Positions 7,721-14,620 of a DNA stretch of 64,000 bases are shown here, one piece after another. The notes below the pieces were generated by a model. The model saw only the letters and a list, made by a program, of their open reading frames with translations. It searched no databases and was not told the origin of the DNA. A program made the translations under genes and the position numbers. Origin of the DNA: Chryseobacterium binzhouense (lineage in GTDB: Bacteria > Bacteroidota > Bacteroidia > Flavobacteriales > Weeksellaceae); NCBI RefSeq assembly GCF_007474545.1, contig NZ_VKOG01000001.1, positions 930,001-994,000 on the forward strand, given 5' to 3'. Position 1 is the stretch's first letter, and every line of letters starts with the position of its first letter.

Positions 7721-8968
7721 ATGGCAACATTTAAATTTATCCTGAGTAAGCTTGATTATCAGAAGAAAAAGAAAAGTCCTGAATCCCTTCTGATGCTGAG
7801 GTATACTCATAAAAAGAAGACAACTCATTTTTCAACTCATAAGAATATTGACGAAAAATACTGGGATGAAAGAACACAAATGGTAAAGAGAAGTTATCCC
7901 GGTTCTGACAGATTTAATATTTACATTAAGGGAATTCGTCAGAAAGTGGAAGATATCGTTAATGGTATGCTGATCGATGGCAATGATCCTACCACAGATT
8001 ATGTAAAGTCTGTTTACAATGCTGATAAGAATGGAACGGAGAAAAAGAAGCAATATACGTTCTTTGAATATGCTGAAAAGTACTTAGAAAATGGTAAAAA
8101 TCGTCTTACAGCAAGTACGATTAAAAGCTATCGTACTGCTTTACATAAGCTTGAAGATTATCAGGACTATAGCAGAAACAAATTAGACTGGATGAGTTTT
8201 GATATTGATTTTTATTATGACTTCATGGATTTTTATACAGGAATTGAAGGGCTGACTAATAATGGTTTTGGTAAAATCATTAAAAATCTTAAAGCGATTT
8301 TAAACTCAGCAACTGAGGACGGTTATAACACTTTCACAGGCTACCAGCATAAAAATTTTAAAACCGTAAGAGAAGACGTCAATAATATTTACCTCAGCGA
8401 AGAAGAGATTTCCAAGCTTTTAAAATTGGATTTAAGTAGTGATAAAACAATGGAAAGAACGAGGGATTTATTTGTCTTCGGTTGTTATACAGGGTTGAGG
8501 TTTAGTGATTTTAGCCAAGTAAAGCAGGAACATATTGTTGGTGATATTCTTAGAATCAAAACCATAAAGACGAGTGAATGGGTAAATATTCCGATTCTTC
8601 CAGCAGTAAGGGAGATCATGGATAAGTACAAAGATAATCCGAACAATCTTCCGAAATCTGTATCTAATCAAACAATGAATAGAAATTTGAAAGTGTTGGG
8701 TGACTTGGCAAAAATTAATGATAAAATTCTAAAAATTAGAAATAAAGGTAAAGAAAGGATTGAGGAAAATCTTTTAAAATATGAAATGATTTGTACTCAT
8801 ACAGCTAGAAGATCTTTTGCTACTAATATGTTTAAAAGGGGTGTTCCAACAAGGGTAATTATGAATATCACGGGGCACAGAACTGAAAAAGCTTTTAATA
8901 GCTATATCAAAATATCGCAGGATGAGAATGCAGAATTGTTAAAAGAATACTTCAGTAAATCAGCATAG
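7721..8968 (+). CDS. Tyrosine recombinase / integrase (complete)
   Basis: A 415-residue integrase of the type common in Bacteroidota elements. Residues 1-100 are the arm-binding domain (FKFILSKLDYQ, then YWDERTQMVK), 110-205 the SAM-like core-binding domain, and 225-410 the catalytic domain. The catalytic set is complete: Arg260 (GCYTGLRFSD), His360 and Arg363 (HTARRSF), His386 (GHRT) and Tyr395 (FNSYIKI). It should catalyse integration and excision of the surrounding element at the tRNA-derived repeats. It sits 7 kb inside the left repeat instead of at an end, which hints that this segment was assembled from more than one element. A good terminator follows. Confidence 0.95.
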   Translation: MATFKFILSKLDYQKKKKSPESLLMLRYTHKKKTTHFSTHKNIDEKYWDERTQMVKRSYPGSDRFNIYIKGIRQKVEDIVNGMLIDGNDPTTDYVKSVYNADKNGTEKKKQYTFFEYAEKYLENGKNRLTASTIKSYRTALHKLEDYQDYSRNKLDWMSFDIDFYYDFMDFYTGIEGLTNNGFGKIIKNLKAILNSATEDGYNTFTGYQHKNFKTVREDVNNIYLSEEEISKLLKLDLSSDKTMERTRDLFVFGCYTGLRFSDFSQVKQEHIVGDILRIKTIKTSEWVNIPILPAVREIMDKYKDNPNNLPKSVSNQTMNRNLKVLGDLAKINDKILKIRNKGKERIEENLLKYEMICTHTARRSFATNMFKRGVPTRVIMNITGHRTEKAFNSYIKISQDENAELLKEYFSKSA

Positions 8969-8984
8969 ATTTTTACATTAATAG

Positions 8985-9015
8985 TAAAACCTGCCAAATA
9001 AGCAGGTTTTTACTT
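8985..9015 (+). terminator. Terminator after the integrase
   Basis: AAAACCTGC (8985-8993) pairs with GCAGGTTTT (9001-9009) around CAAATAA, ending in a T-rich tract. It is a standard intrinsic terminator 17 bp after the integrase stop. Confidence 0.85.
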
Positions 9016-9502
9016 TTTGTTTTCTTTCAGTGTCTTTTTTTTTAGGAGGAAGGCACTCAAAGAAACTTGGGCTTACCTGCGGATCCAAAACTTAAGAACA
9101 AACAAACTTAGAAAGAAATATGACATAACCTCCTGTTAAATATAGTTTGCAAACCTTTGATTATTTAACACGACGAAGTCCAGAAGTACTTTTGAATTAC
9201 ACAACATCAGTTAATTATAATTCCAAAATATTGAAAAAGAATCCAAACTGAAAATTTAATAATTTCTTTTGTAGGAAATGTTTTCAGCGATGTTCTACAT
9301 AATCATATGTAAAATCCAATAGAGATTCTCAATTAAAAGTTTTCCAATGGAGAATAATGTTTAAAATCAATGACGTGATTTGTTTAATTTCATTTATTCA
9401 AAGGAACATTATTAAAACAGTTCAATACTATCTAATTCCAAGAGCTACTAATTGTTAAAACGACAAACCCTTTTATTGATATTCCGAAGGAGAAAAAAAA
9501 GA
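9016..9502. other. Non-coding stretch between integrase and iterons
   Basis: About 490 bp with no open frame worth calling on either strand. I see no tRNA, rRNA or CRISPR-like pattern. A short palindrome GTTTGCAAAC is at 9147-9156. The AT-rich part may belong to a replication origin together with the iterons that follow, but nothing specific (such as a clear DnaA-box cluster) was found by eye. Confidence 0.5.
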
Positions 9503-9521
9503 GAGGCGGTTTTACCGCCTC
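9490..9521 (-). terminator. Intrinsic terminator facing the minus strand
   Basis: GAGGCGGT (9503-9510) and ACCGCCTC (9514-9521) form a perfect 8-bp stem with a three-base loop. On the + strand it is preceded by an A run (9492-9500), so read on the minus strand it is a GC-rich hairpin followed by T residues. No minus-strand gene is evident to its right up to 9931, so it may end an untranslated RNA made from the iteron/leader region. A second T run downstream on the + strand (9539-9548) makes two-way use possible. Confidence 0.65.
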
Positions 9522-9595
9522 CAGTCAGTTAACAGTCATCTTTTTTTTAATTATGGTTTTTAATTGAACTGTTTAATTATGTCATTAATTATAAG

Positions 9596-9727
9596 TGCAT
9601 GATTGGTGAAAATGTAATGCATATTTGGTAAGAATGAAATGCAAATTTGGTGATATTGAAATGCAAGATCGTTCAGATTGAAATGCAATATTAGGTGAAT
9701 TAAAATGCACAATTGGGTATAAAGTAG
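9596..9727 (+). repeat. Iteron array: six tandem 22-bp repeats
   Basis: TGCA begins a repeat at 9596, 9618, 9640, 9662, 9684 and 9706, exactly 22 bp apart each time. The approximate consensus is TGCAWATTTGGTGATATTGA followed by AA; copies 1-3 agree best, copies 4 and 5 are divergent in the middle, and copy 6 is partial. A 22-bp step is two helical turns, as in plasmid iteron origins bound by winged-helix initiators. The array lies about 200 bp before a gene for a protein with two winged-helix-like units. I take this as a replication origin and/or the autoregulatory operator of that gene. Confidence 0.85.
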
Positions 9728-9931
9728 TACTGTTACTCCCTGAAAAAAGTAATAATGGTAGTAGTTTTTACGAAAGTAGTCATATTAAACCTCTCAGATA
9801 CAACAAAGGAATCGAGTGGTACTACAATGAAAAAGGACATGAATTTTTTGAGTCTGTAGTAAATTAAACCTCTTGAACTCACTACTACTATCAGTAAGGA
9901 AACAGAATTTATCACATAAAAAAATAGTACA
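9728..9931 (+). promoter_or_regulatory. Leader region with repeated GTAGT and TTAAACCTCT motifs
   Basis: Between the iterons and the next gene, GTAGT or its complement ACTAC occurs at least eight times (for example 9724-9728, 9759-9763, 9776-9780, 9856-9860 and the ACTACTACTA run at 9881-9890). Two longer direct repeats, GTAGT, three or four bases, then TTAAACCTCT, start at 9776 and 9856, 80 bp apart. The region has no credible gene. It is probably regulatory DNA for the downstream gene or part of the origin. Confidence 0.5.
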
Positions 9932-10570
9932 GTGAAAAGATATACTGAAGGGAACTTTGAAGATGAGTTCGCACCGCATTTAGGATTTACAAAGAAATTG
10001 ATAATAGAAATTCCTTTTGAAATCTTATCAAATAAAGAATTGTCCCTAAATGAAAAGCTGATGTTGGGCTTGGATTTTTCCCTGAAAAAGAAACTCGGAT
10101 TTAATCAAATGACAAATAAAAAGATTGGGGAATTACTTAATTTACATCCTAATATTGTTGGGAACTGTCGGAAAAATCTCGTAGAAAAGCAATATTTACT
10201 TAAGAAGGGAAGACAATATTTTTTAACTGACCACTATAAAAATATTCAGGAGTTAGAAATTAATGATGCTGAAAGAGTAGAAAATAAAGACAGGAGAAAC
10301 ATAAAGCTACCTATTGAAATTTACTCCCATAAAGATTTAAAAACAGGAGAAAAACTGCTTTGGGGAGAGTATAATTCAATTAGCAAAGGAATTATAGAGT
10401 ATTTTGCAAAAAGGGAGTATACTGCAAAACGATTAGAGGTAAGTGTGGAAAGCATTTCAAATTGGACAAAAGCTCTTTATGAAAAAGGTTTACTTGAGGA
10501 ATACAAAGTTATAAGTGGATACTGCGTTAGGCGAAAAATAATTATTACTTGCAGCTTTGATAAAAAGTGA
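9932..10570 (+). CDS. Two-unit winged-helix protein, candidate iteron-binding replication initiator
   Basis: A 212-residue protein starting at GTG; no better ATG exists in frame. It has an internal duplication: residues 23-97 and 124-205 share the order I-(P)-x-E-I-x-S-x-K-x-L-x-x-x-E-K-L, a variable helix, a Thr-x-K-x-x-x-L helix, a recognition-like helix and a K-x-L-x-E-K-x-x-L wing start (NKKIGELLNLHPNIVGNCRK in unit 1, TAKRLEVSVESISNWTKALY in unit 2). Each unit looks like a winged helix as found in phage replication proteins and Rep_3-type initiators, which also bind 22-bp iterons as two winged-helix domains. The iteron array lies just upstream. Function as initiator or iteron-binding repressor is inferred; direct family membership is not shown. 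Confidence 0.7.
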   Translation: MKRYTEGNFEDEFAPHLGFTKKLIIEIPFEILSNKELSLNEKLMLGLDFSLKKKLGFNQMTNKKIGELLNLHPNIVGNCRKNLVEKQYLLKKGRQYFLTDHYKNIQELEINDAERVENKDRRNIKLPIEIYSHKDLKTGEKLLWGEYNSISKGIIEYFAKREYTAKRLEVSVESISNWTKALYEKGLLEEYKVISGYCVRRKIIITCSFDKK

Positions 10571-10890
10571 AATTAAAATACAAAACTGGTGCTTTAAAAT
10601 GCTCCTTTATATAAACATTGTTTTTAACAAAGTAGATTAATTTATAACTGGGTTTGATGCCAGACACCCAAATTGAAATAAAACCCGATTTTTGAACCGA
10701 GAACACTACTCAAATTAAGTTTTATCCTTATTGAGATTGAAGAATATTGAATTGTTATTAAGGTTAAAACATAAAAATGTTGTTTGAAACTGTTAAAATT
10801 AATAGCTTTACAACAGTAAAAAAAACAAATTATATAAGATTAGAAATATTTAAAAATTAAATAAACATATTACATTTCGCAAACTGACGT
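10571..10890. other. AT-rich intergenic DNA
   Basis: About 320 bp with no supportable gene on either strand. I see no clear promoter or terminator apart from the structured element that begins at 10891. Confidence 0.5.
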
Positions 10891-11010
10891 CTGTCTTTGA
10901 AAGGTCGAAAATTCAAAAGTACAACAGGATAAAGTTTAGCAAAATGTTCAGGCTTGGGCTTGGGCATTGCTTTACTTTGTTGTACAGGGCTTCGACCCCC
11001 TCAAAGACAG
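10891..11010. repeat. 120-bp imperfect palindrome with GC-rich loop
   Basis: Three nested arms pair in order: CTGTCTTTGA plus GGTCGAA (10891-10909) with TTCGACC plus TCAAAGACAG (10991-11010); GTACAACA (10919-10926) with TGTTGTAC (10978-10985); and AAAG/GCAA with TTGC/CTTT further in. The apical loop repeats GGCTTG twice (10951-10962). It is richer in G and C than its surroundings. The fold suggests a structured RNA leader, a mobile palindromic element of REP/MITE type or a remnant recombination site. No transposase or reverse transcriptase lies nearby. Confidence 0.75.
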
Positions 11011-11038
11011 GTAGAGATAATGTTTCAAGCCTGTTTTT
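10949..11038 (+). terminator. Alternative terminator-like hairpin overlapping the palindrome
   Basis: CAGGCTTG (10949-10956), in the loop of the palindrome, can instead pair with CAAGCCTG (11026-11033), which is followed at once by a T run. The two folds share bases and exclude each other, the usual layout of an attenuator. The lipoprotein start lies about 80 bp further on. Confidence 0.4.
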
Positions 11039-11118
11039 TGTTTTCATATATCATTACGGGTTTCAGTAAGGAATATCAGATAAAAGTCTATAAGATTGAA
11101 AACCTAATAAATAATAAA

Positions 11119-11766
11119 ATGAAAACGAAATTTTCTACATTACTACTTATTCTATTTACTTCATTAGCCCTCATCAACTGCAATAAACAATCAACCAATA
11201 ATGAATTAGATACCTCATATCTCAATGAAGATGGAACAGAAAAATTTTTAGTCGAAAAAAATAAGTTCAGTAATTTCATTGTATTAAGCAGTTCGATAGG
11301 AAGAAATAACAATCCTGTATCTACACTATATGCATTCAAAGGCATTCTAAAAAATAATACCAAAAATATTTACAAAACTGCTACTATTGAAGGAGAAGTT
11401 ATTCTTGTTCTTGATAATGGGAATGAACTTAATTGCAGAAGTATGTCTGATTCTTTAGATCCCGTCTTGAGTTCTATTGCAAATTCCAAAACTAAGTACA
11501 ACTGGAAACCAAATGAAAACTGGGTAATAGATGAGTTGAAATCATGTATTATTCCTGTAGAATATTTCAGTTATCCAGTGAAACAGGTATTTACCCAGTA
11601 CTATATCAATACAGAAGACCAAATCAATGATACCTCCGAAAGAATACTGGTGTCTCAAAGAGATGTAACAGACCGATGGTTAAAAGCAAAAAAGAAAGCA
11701 GAAAAAAATATTCCAGACTCTGATGATTATTCATTTAGTATCTCAGAGTATCTTGAAACCAAATGA
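11119..11766 (+). CDS. Lipoprotein of unknown function (215 aa)
   Basis: I place the start at ATG 11119 and not at the earlier in-frame 10954, because the protein then begins with a lipoprotein signal: MKTKFSTLLLILFTSLAL followed by the lipobox LINC with Cys21, and the upstream codons fall inside the palindrome. The mature part (residues 22-215) is polar, with a region of alternating strands around FKGILKNNTKNIYKTATIEGE and a charged C-terminus. No known domain is recognised. It should be anchored in a membrane, facing the periplasm or the surface. It is isolated, between the replication module and the defence island, and shares no operon with either. Confidence 0.75.
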   Translation: MKTKFSTLLLILFTSLALINCNKQSTNNELDTSYLNEDGTEKFLVEKNKFSNFIVLSSSIGRNNNPVSTLYAFKGILKNNTKNIYKTATIEGEVILVLDNGNELNCRSMSDSLDPVLSSIANSKTKYNWKPNENWVIDELKSCIIPVEYFSYPVKQVFTQYYINTEDQINDTSERILVSQRDVTDRWLKAKKKAEKNIPDSDDYSFSISEYLETK

Positions 11767-11930
11767 TGCTATCAAAATACAATAGCGTTATTGTTATATA
11801 GACACTATCATATTCAATATGAAAAAATTAGTAATTGCTTTTTCTCAATGTATTTTTGGGTATTCAAATTATATATTCATGAAGAACTAATTTTATTCTT
11901 AATTTAGTATGTAATATTTAAAAAAATCTC

Positions 11931-13544
11931 ATGCAGTTAAATCCTAAACAATATGACATTACTCTTCAAAATTTTTTATCTTCCTGGAGTCTGGAACGAA
12001 TAAAAGTCATGACAATTGATGAATATGCTGACTTGTCAAATCACGATTCATTGTGCTACTGGTTAGAGTATGGGACTAAAAGTCTAGGAGAGATTGGTGG
12101 TATGCAAAGCAATAAATTTGAATTGTGGAAACCACAAGCAGGTGAAAATAAGCAATTCAAGGATGGTCGATTTACTATGGAAGGTAAATATGCTTACAAG
12201 AGTAAACGTGGGGCTACATTAAATCAAGCTTTTGAAACTATAAGAAATTTAATTATTGATATTGTACATAATTCTTTAGAAGAGAATTGGGAGGCTATAG
12301 TTGATAATGAATTTCATGCAATTGTTAAATGGAAACTTGCATGTCTCTTTTCAAAAAAGCAGCTACTTTCAATATATAGTAGAAGAGCATTACTATCTAT
12401 TGCTAGAGGACTGGGTTATTCCTTTACCAATGGGGATAATATTTTAGTTATTCAACAGGCAATTATCAGCAAAAAAACTAATGATGAAGATATTGTAGAT
12501 TTTGCGTATAGAGTTTACTCAGAATTTGCAGAACGTGATAAGACCGATAAAAGGAATTATTTTATAATTGGTAGTAAGTATAGCGACGATGAAGGCTACG
12601 ATACAGTTTCTGTTATAGATAAATTTATTGATAATCGTTGCATCGCAATAGGCTGGTTAGATTGGTTAGATTTTAGTAGCTATATGGGAAAGAAGCATAA
12701 AGAAGTTGACGACTTTGTTGAGAATAATTGGAACAGTGGCTCGCCAGCTATTAGTAAAATCAAAAGTTACTTTCGACATTTATCTGATATGAAAGCAGGT
12801 GATATTATAGCTGTCAAATCTCAAGGAGCCTACGGAAAATTGACAATAATTGCATATGCACAGGTGGTAGAAAGGGAAGGGGGAATTTATTGGCATGATG
12901 ATAGCCTTTTAGGACATCATATTAATGTTGAATTTTTGGAGGTGGGTTTTTCTCATGAAACTGGAGAAACATATGCAGGCACAGTTCATAAGCTAACTGC
13001 TGATAAGGATGGTGAGAGGTTTAGTAAAGTATTCGGATGGCACGCTGCTGATTGGCAAGAGGATAGTGAGGAAGAGGATGAATACGGAGAGATTGTTGTT
13101 TTTGATGAACCTGATGATGAAGGATATAGAGTTAAAATAGAAACAAGTTTTCAAAGAAGTGCAATAGCTTCAGTCACAGTAAACCGTATACACAATAGGA
13201 TTCAAAATCGTTTTGTTGAATATTTGAATACACAATATCCAGATGATGCATGTTCGGGAGAAAAAAGATATATCGATGCCAAACGGATTACTGCAGATAA
13301 AATCTTTATATATGAAATAAAGCCTTTTACTAGTGCATATTCTTGTATTAGAGAAGGTTTAGGTCAGTTGTTTGATTATATGTATCGAGAACATACTAGT
13401 AAAGAAAAAAGGCTTGTTATAGTGGGCCCGAACGAACCTAATCCAACAGATGAAAGATTCCTGAAACATATTAGAGATATTTTAAAAATACCATTCTCTT
13501 ATATTGCTTTTAATGAATCAGAAATGATAGCAAAGGAATATTAG
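11931..13544 (+). CDS. Putative modification-dependent or type II-like restriction protein (McrB-N, EVE-like, PD-(D/E)xK nuclease)
   Basis: A 537-residue three-part protein. Residues 1-190 (FLSSWSLERIKVMTIDEYAD, then FCYWLE-type LCYWLEYGTKSLGEIGG) match the N-terminal domain of McrB-like restriction proteins. Residues 208-350 (NYFIIGSKY, then CIAIGW, then MKAGDIIAVKSQ) have the strand pattern of an EVE/PUA-like modified-base-binding domain. Residues 405-530 form a PD-(D/E)xK nuclease with Asp449, Glu462-x-Lys464 (FIYEIKP) and REGLGQLFDY. It has no ATPase. I infer a nuclease that senses modified DNA, or the nuclease partner of the methyltransferases downstream. It is the first gene of the defence island. 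Confidence 0.75.
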   Translation: MQLNPKQYDITLQNFLSSWSLERIKVMTIDEYADLSNHDSLCYWLEYGTKSLGEIGGMQSNKFELWKPQAGENKQFKDGRFTMEGKYAYKSKRGATLNQAFETIRNLIIDIVHNSLEENWEAIVDNEFHAIVKWKLACLFSKKQLLSIYSRRALLSIARGLGYSFTNGDNILVIQQAIISKKTNDEDIVDFAYRVYSEFAERDKTDKRNYFIIGSKYSDDEGYDTVSVIDKFIDNRCIAIGWLDWLDFSSYMGKKHKEVDDFVENNWNSGSPAISKIKSYFRHLSDMKAGDIIAVKSQGAYGKLTIIAYAQVVEREGGIYWHDDSLLGHHINVEFLEVGFSHETGETYAGTVHKLTADKDGERFSKVFGWHAADWQEDSEEEDEYGEIVVFDEPDDEGYRVKIETSFQRSAIASVTVNRIHNRIQNRFVEYLNTQYPDDACSGEKRYIDAKRITADKIFIYEIKPFTSAYSCIREGLGQLFDYMYREHTSKEKRLVIVGPNEPNPTDERFLKHIRDILKIPFSYIAFNESEMIAKEY

Positions 13545-13564
13545 ATAATGACCAATATAATCAT

Positions 13565-13852
13565 ATGGATACAACTGATTTAAAATTGAAATTTGAATTT
13601 CAACTAGCAAAAAATGTTTCGGAAATGAAAAAGATTCATTCATTTAAGCAATTGCAAAGAATGTTAGATGAATATGGGTATTTTGAAGGGGCGACAAAAT
13701 TGATAGATGGTCATGGGACCTCTGGACTAGCGGACTTGCTAATGGCTGGTAGAGAAGATTTATCAATAGAGCATTTAGCTTTATCTGAAGAGTTTCAGTT
13801 ATTGTTTAATGAAAATCAATTAAAGAAGTGTAAACAAAAGCTTGGTTTTTGA
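13565..13852 (+). CDS. Small protein of unknown function in the defence island (95 aa)
   Basis: A 95-residue soluble protein following the nuclease gene after 20 bp and preceding vsr by 54 bp, all on the same strand. The first half is helical with alternating charges (FQLAKNVSEMKKIHSFKQLQ); the centre has the glycine-rich stretch LIDGHGTSGLADLLMAGRED. I recognise no family. The spacing suggests co-transcription with the nuclease, so it may be an accessory or control protein, but no feature shows this. Confidence 0.6.
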   Translation: MDTTDLKLKFEFQLAKNVSEMKKIHSFKQLQRMLDEYGYFEGATKLIDGHGTSGLADLLMAGREDLSIEHLALSEEFQLLFNENQLKKCKQKLGF

Positions 13853-13906
13853 TCTACTTTTAATCTATCAGGATCTATATTACTTTTCATAATCAAAATT
13901 AACAGC

Positions 13907-14326
13907 ATGAAAGATAAGTTTTCAAAAGAAAAGAGAAGTGAGATAATGAGCAAAATTAAAAAGACAAATACGAAGCCTGAAATGATTGTTCGTAAGTTTC
14001 TCTTTAGTCAAGGATTGAGATATAGAATTCATAATAAGAAATTAATTGGAAATCCAGATATCGTGCTTCCAAAATATAAAACAATAATTTTTGTAAATGG
14101 TTGCTTTTGGCACGCTCATAATAACTGCAAATTGAATAGGATGCCTAAAAGCAATACAGATTATTGGATACCAAAGATATTGAGAAATGTTGAAAGGGAT
14201 GAGATAAATAGAGTTGAGTTAGAAAAGTTAGGTTGGAATGTGATTACAGTTTGGGAATGTGAACTAGGCGTTAAAAAAAGAGAAGATACATTAATAGAAT
14301 TATATAATAAGATTAAAACTGAATAA
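13907..14326 (+). CDS. vsr: Very-short-patch repair endonuclease (Vsr)
   Basis: A 139-residue protein with the full Vsr pattern: RSEIMSKIKKTNTKPEMIVR at the N-terminus, then YRIHNKKLIGNPDIVLPKYK with the catalytic Asp, FVNGCFWHAHNNC (metal and zinc ligands), and WNVITVWECEL at the end. The length is normal for the family. Vsr nicks 5' of the T in T:G mismatches that arise when 5-methylcytosine deaminates inside a methyltransferase recognition site. Its presence fits the two cytosine-5 methyltransferases that follow, and it supports the view that they methylate the host genome continually. A 271-bp gap with a hairpin separates it from them. Confidence 0.93.
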   Translation: MKDKFSKEKRSEIMSKIKKTNTKPEMIVRKFLFSQGLRYRIHNKKLIGNPDIVLPKYKTIIFVNGCFWHAHNNCKLNRMPKSNTDYWIPKILRNVERDEINRVELEKLGWNVITVWECELGVKKREDTLIELYNKIKTE

Positions 14327-14443
14327 GATTATAAATTATTTGAGATTGAGGAAATACATTTAAGTTTCTTTAATATTATACATCGATAGCCAAATAATTA
14401 TACAATGCTATTTTATCATTACATTAAATTCTAATTTATTTAT

Positions 14444-14466
14444 AAAGCGACATGTTTTGTCGCTTT
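14444..14466 (+). terminator. Hairpin after vsr
   Basis: AAAGCGAC (14444-14451) pairs with GTCGCTTT (14459-14466) around ATGTTTT. The T-rich tail is short. It probably ends the nuclease/vsr transcript and makes the methyltransferase operon a separate unit. Confidence 0.65.
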
Positions 14467-14521
14467 ACTATTATAGCTTTGTTTTTACCAGTCTAAAATT
14501 AATAGCTACAGTGATTTTGTC

Positions 14522-14620
14522 ATGAAGAATAAAAATCTTAGTCAAGATAAAACGCTTATCTTTGTTGGTTATAATTTAGGAATAGAGGTTGAAGAGTATG
14601 AGAAATATAAAAAGAGATGA
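14522..14620 (+). CDS. Possible 32-residue leader peptide overlapping the methyltransferase start
   Basis: ATG at 14522 opens a 32-codon frame (MKNKNLSQDKTLIFVGYNLG and twelve more residues) ending in TGA at 14620, 23 bp past the ATG I use for the methyltransferase in another frame. It could couple translation into the methyltransferase gene, or be a chance frame. No ribosome-binding site stands out, as is usual in this group. Confidence 0.25.
   Translation: MKNKNLSQDKTLIFVGYNLGIEVEEYEKYKKR

Noticed and set aside
9596-9727. The regular repeats could be read as a CRISPR array
   Set aside because: The period is 22 bp with no unique spacers, the units are degenerate, and no cas gene is present. 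They are iterons.
9733-9979. Two minus-strand frames of about 60 codons over the leader of the two-unit protein
   Set aside because: They overlap the repeats and the GTG start of the real gene, and their composition is not protein-like.
10891-11010. Long palindrome as a retron msr-msd or an integron attC site
   Set aside because: No reverse transcriptase or integron integrase lies near, and the arms do not carry the attC core sites in the expected place.
10954-11118. Earlier start for the lipoprotein gene
   Set aside because: The extra 55 residues are coded by the palindrome and the terminator-like hairpin and do not look like a protein; the ATG at 11119 gives a proper lipoprotein signal.
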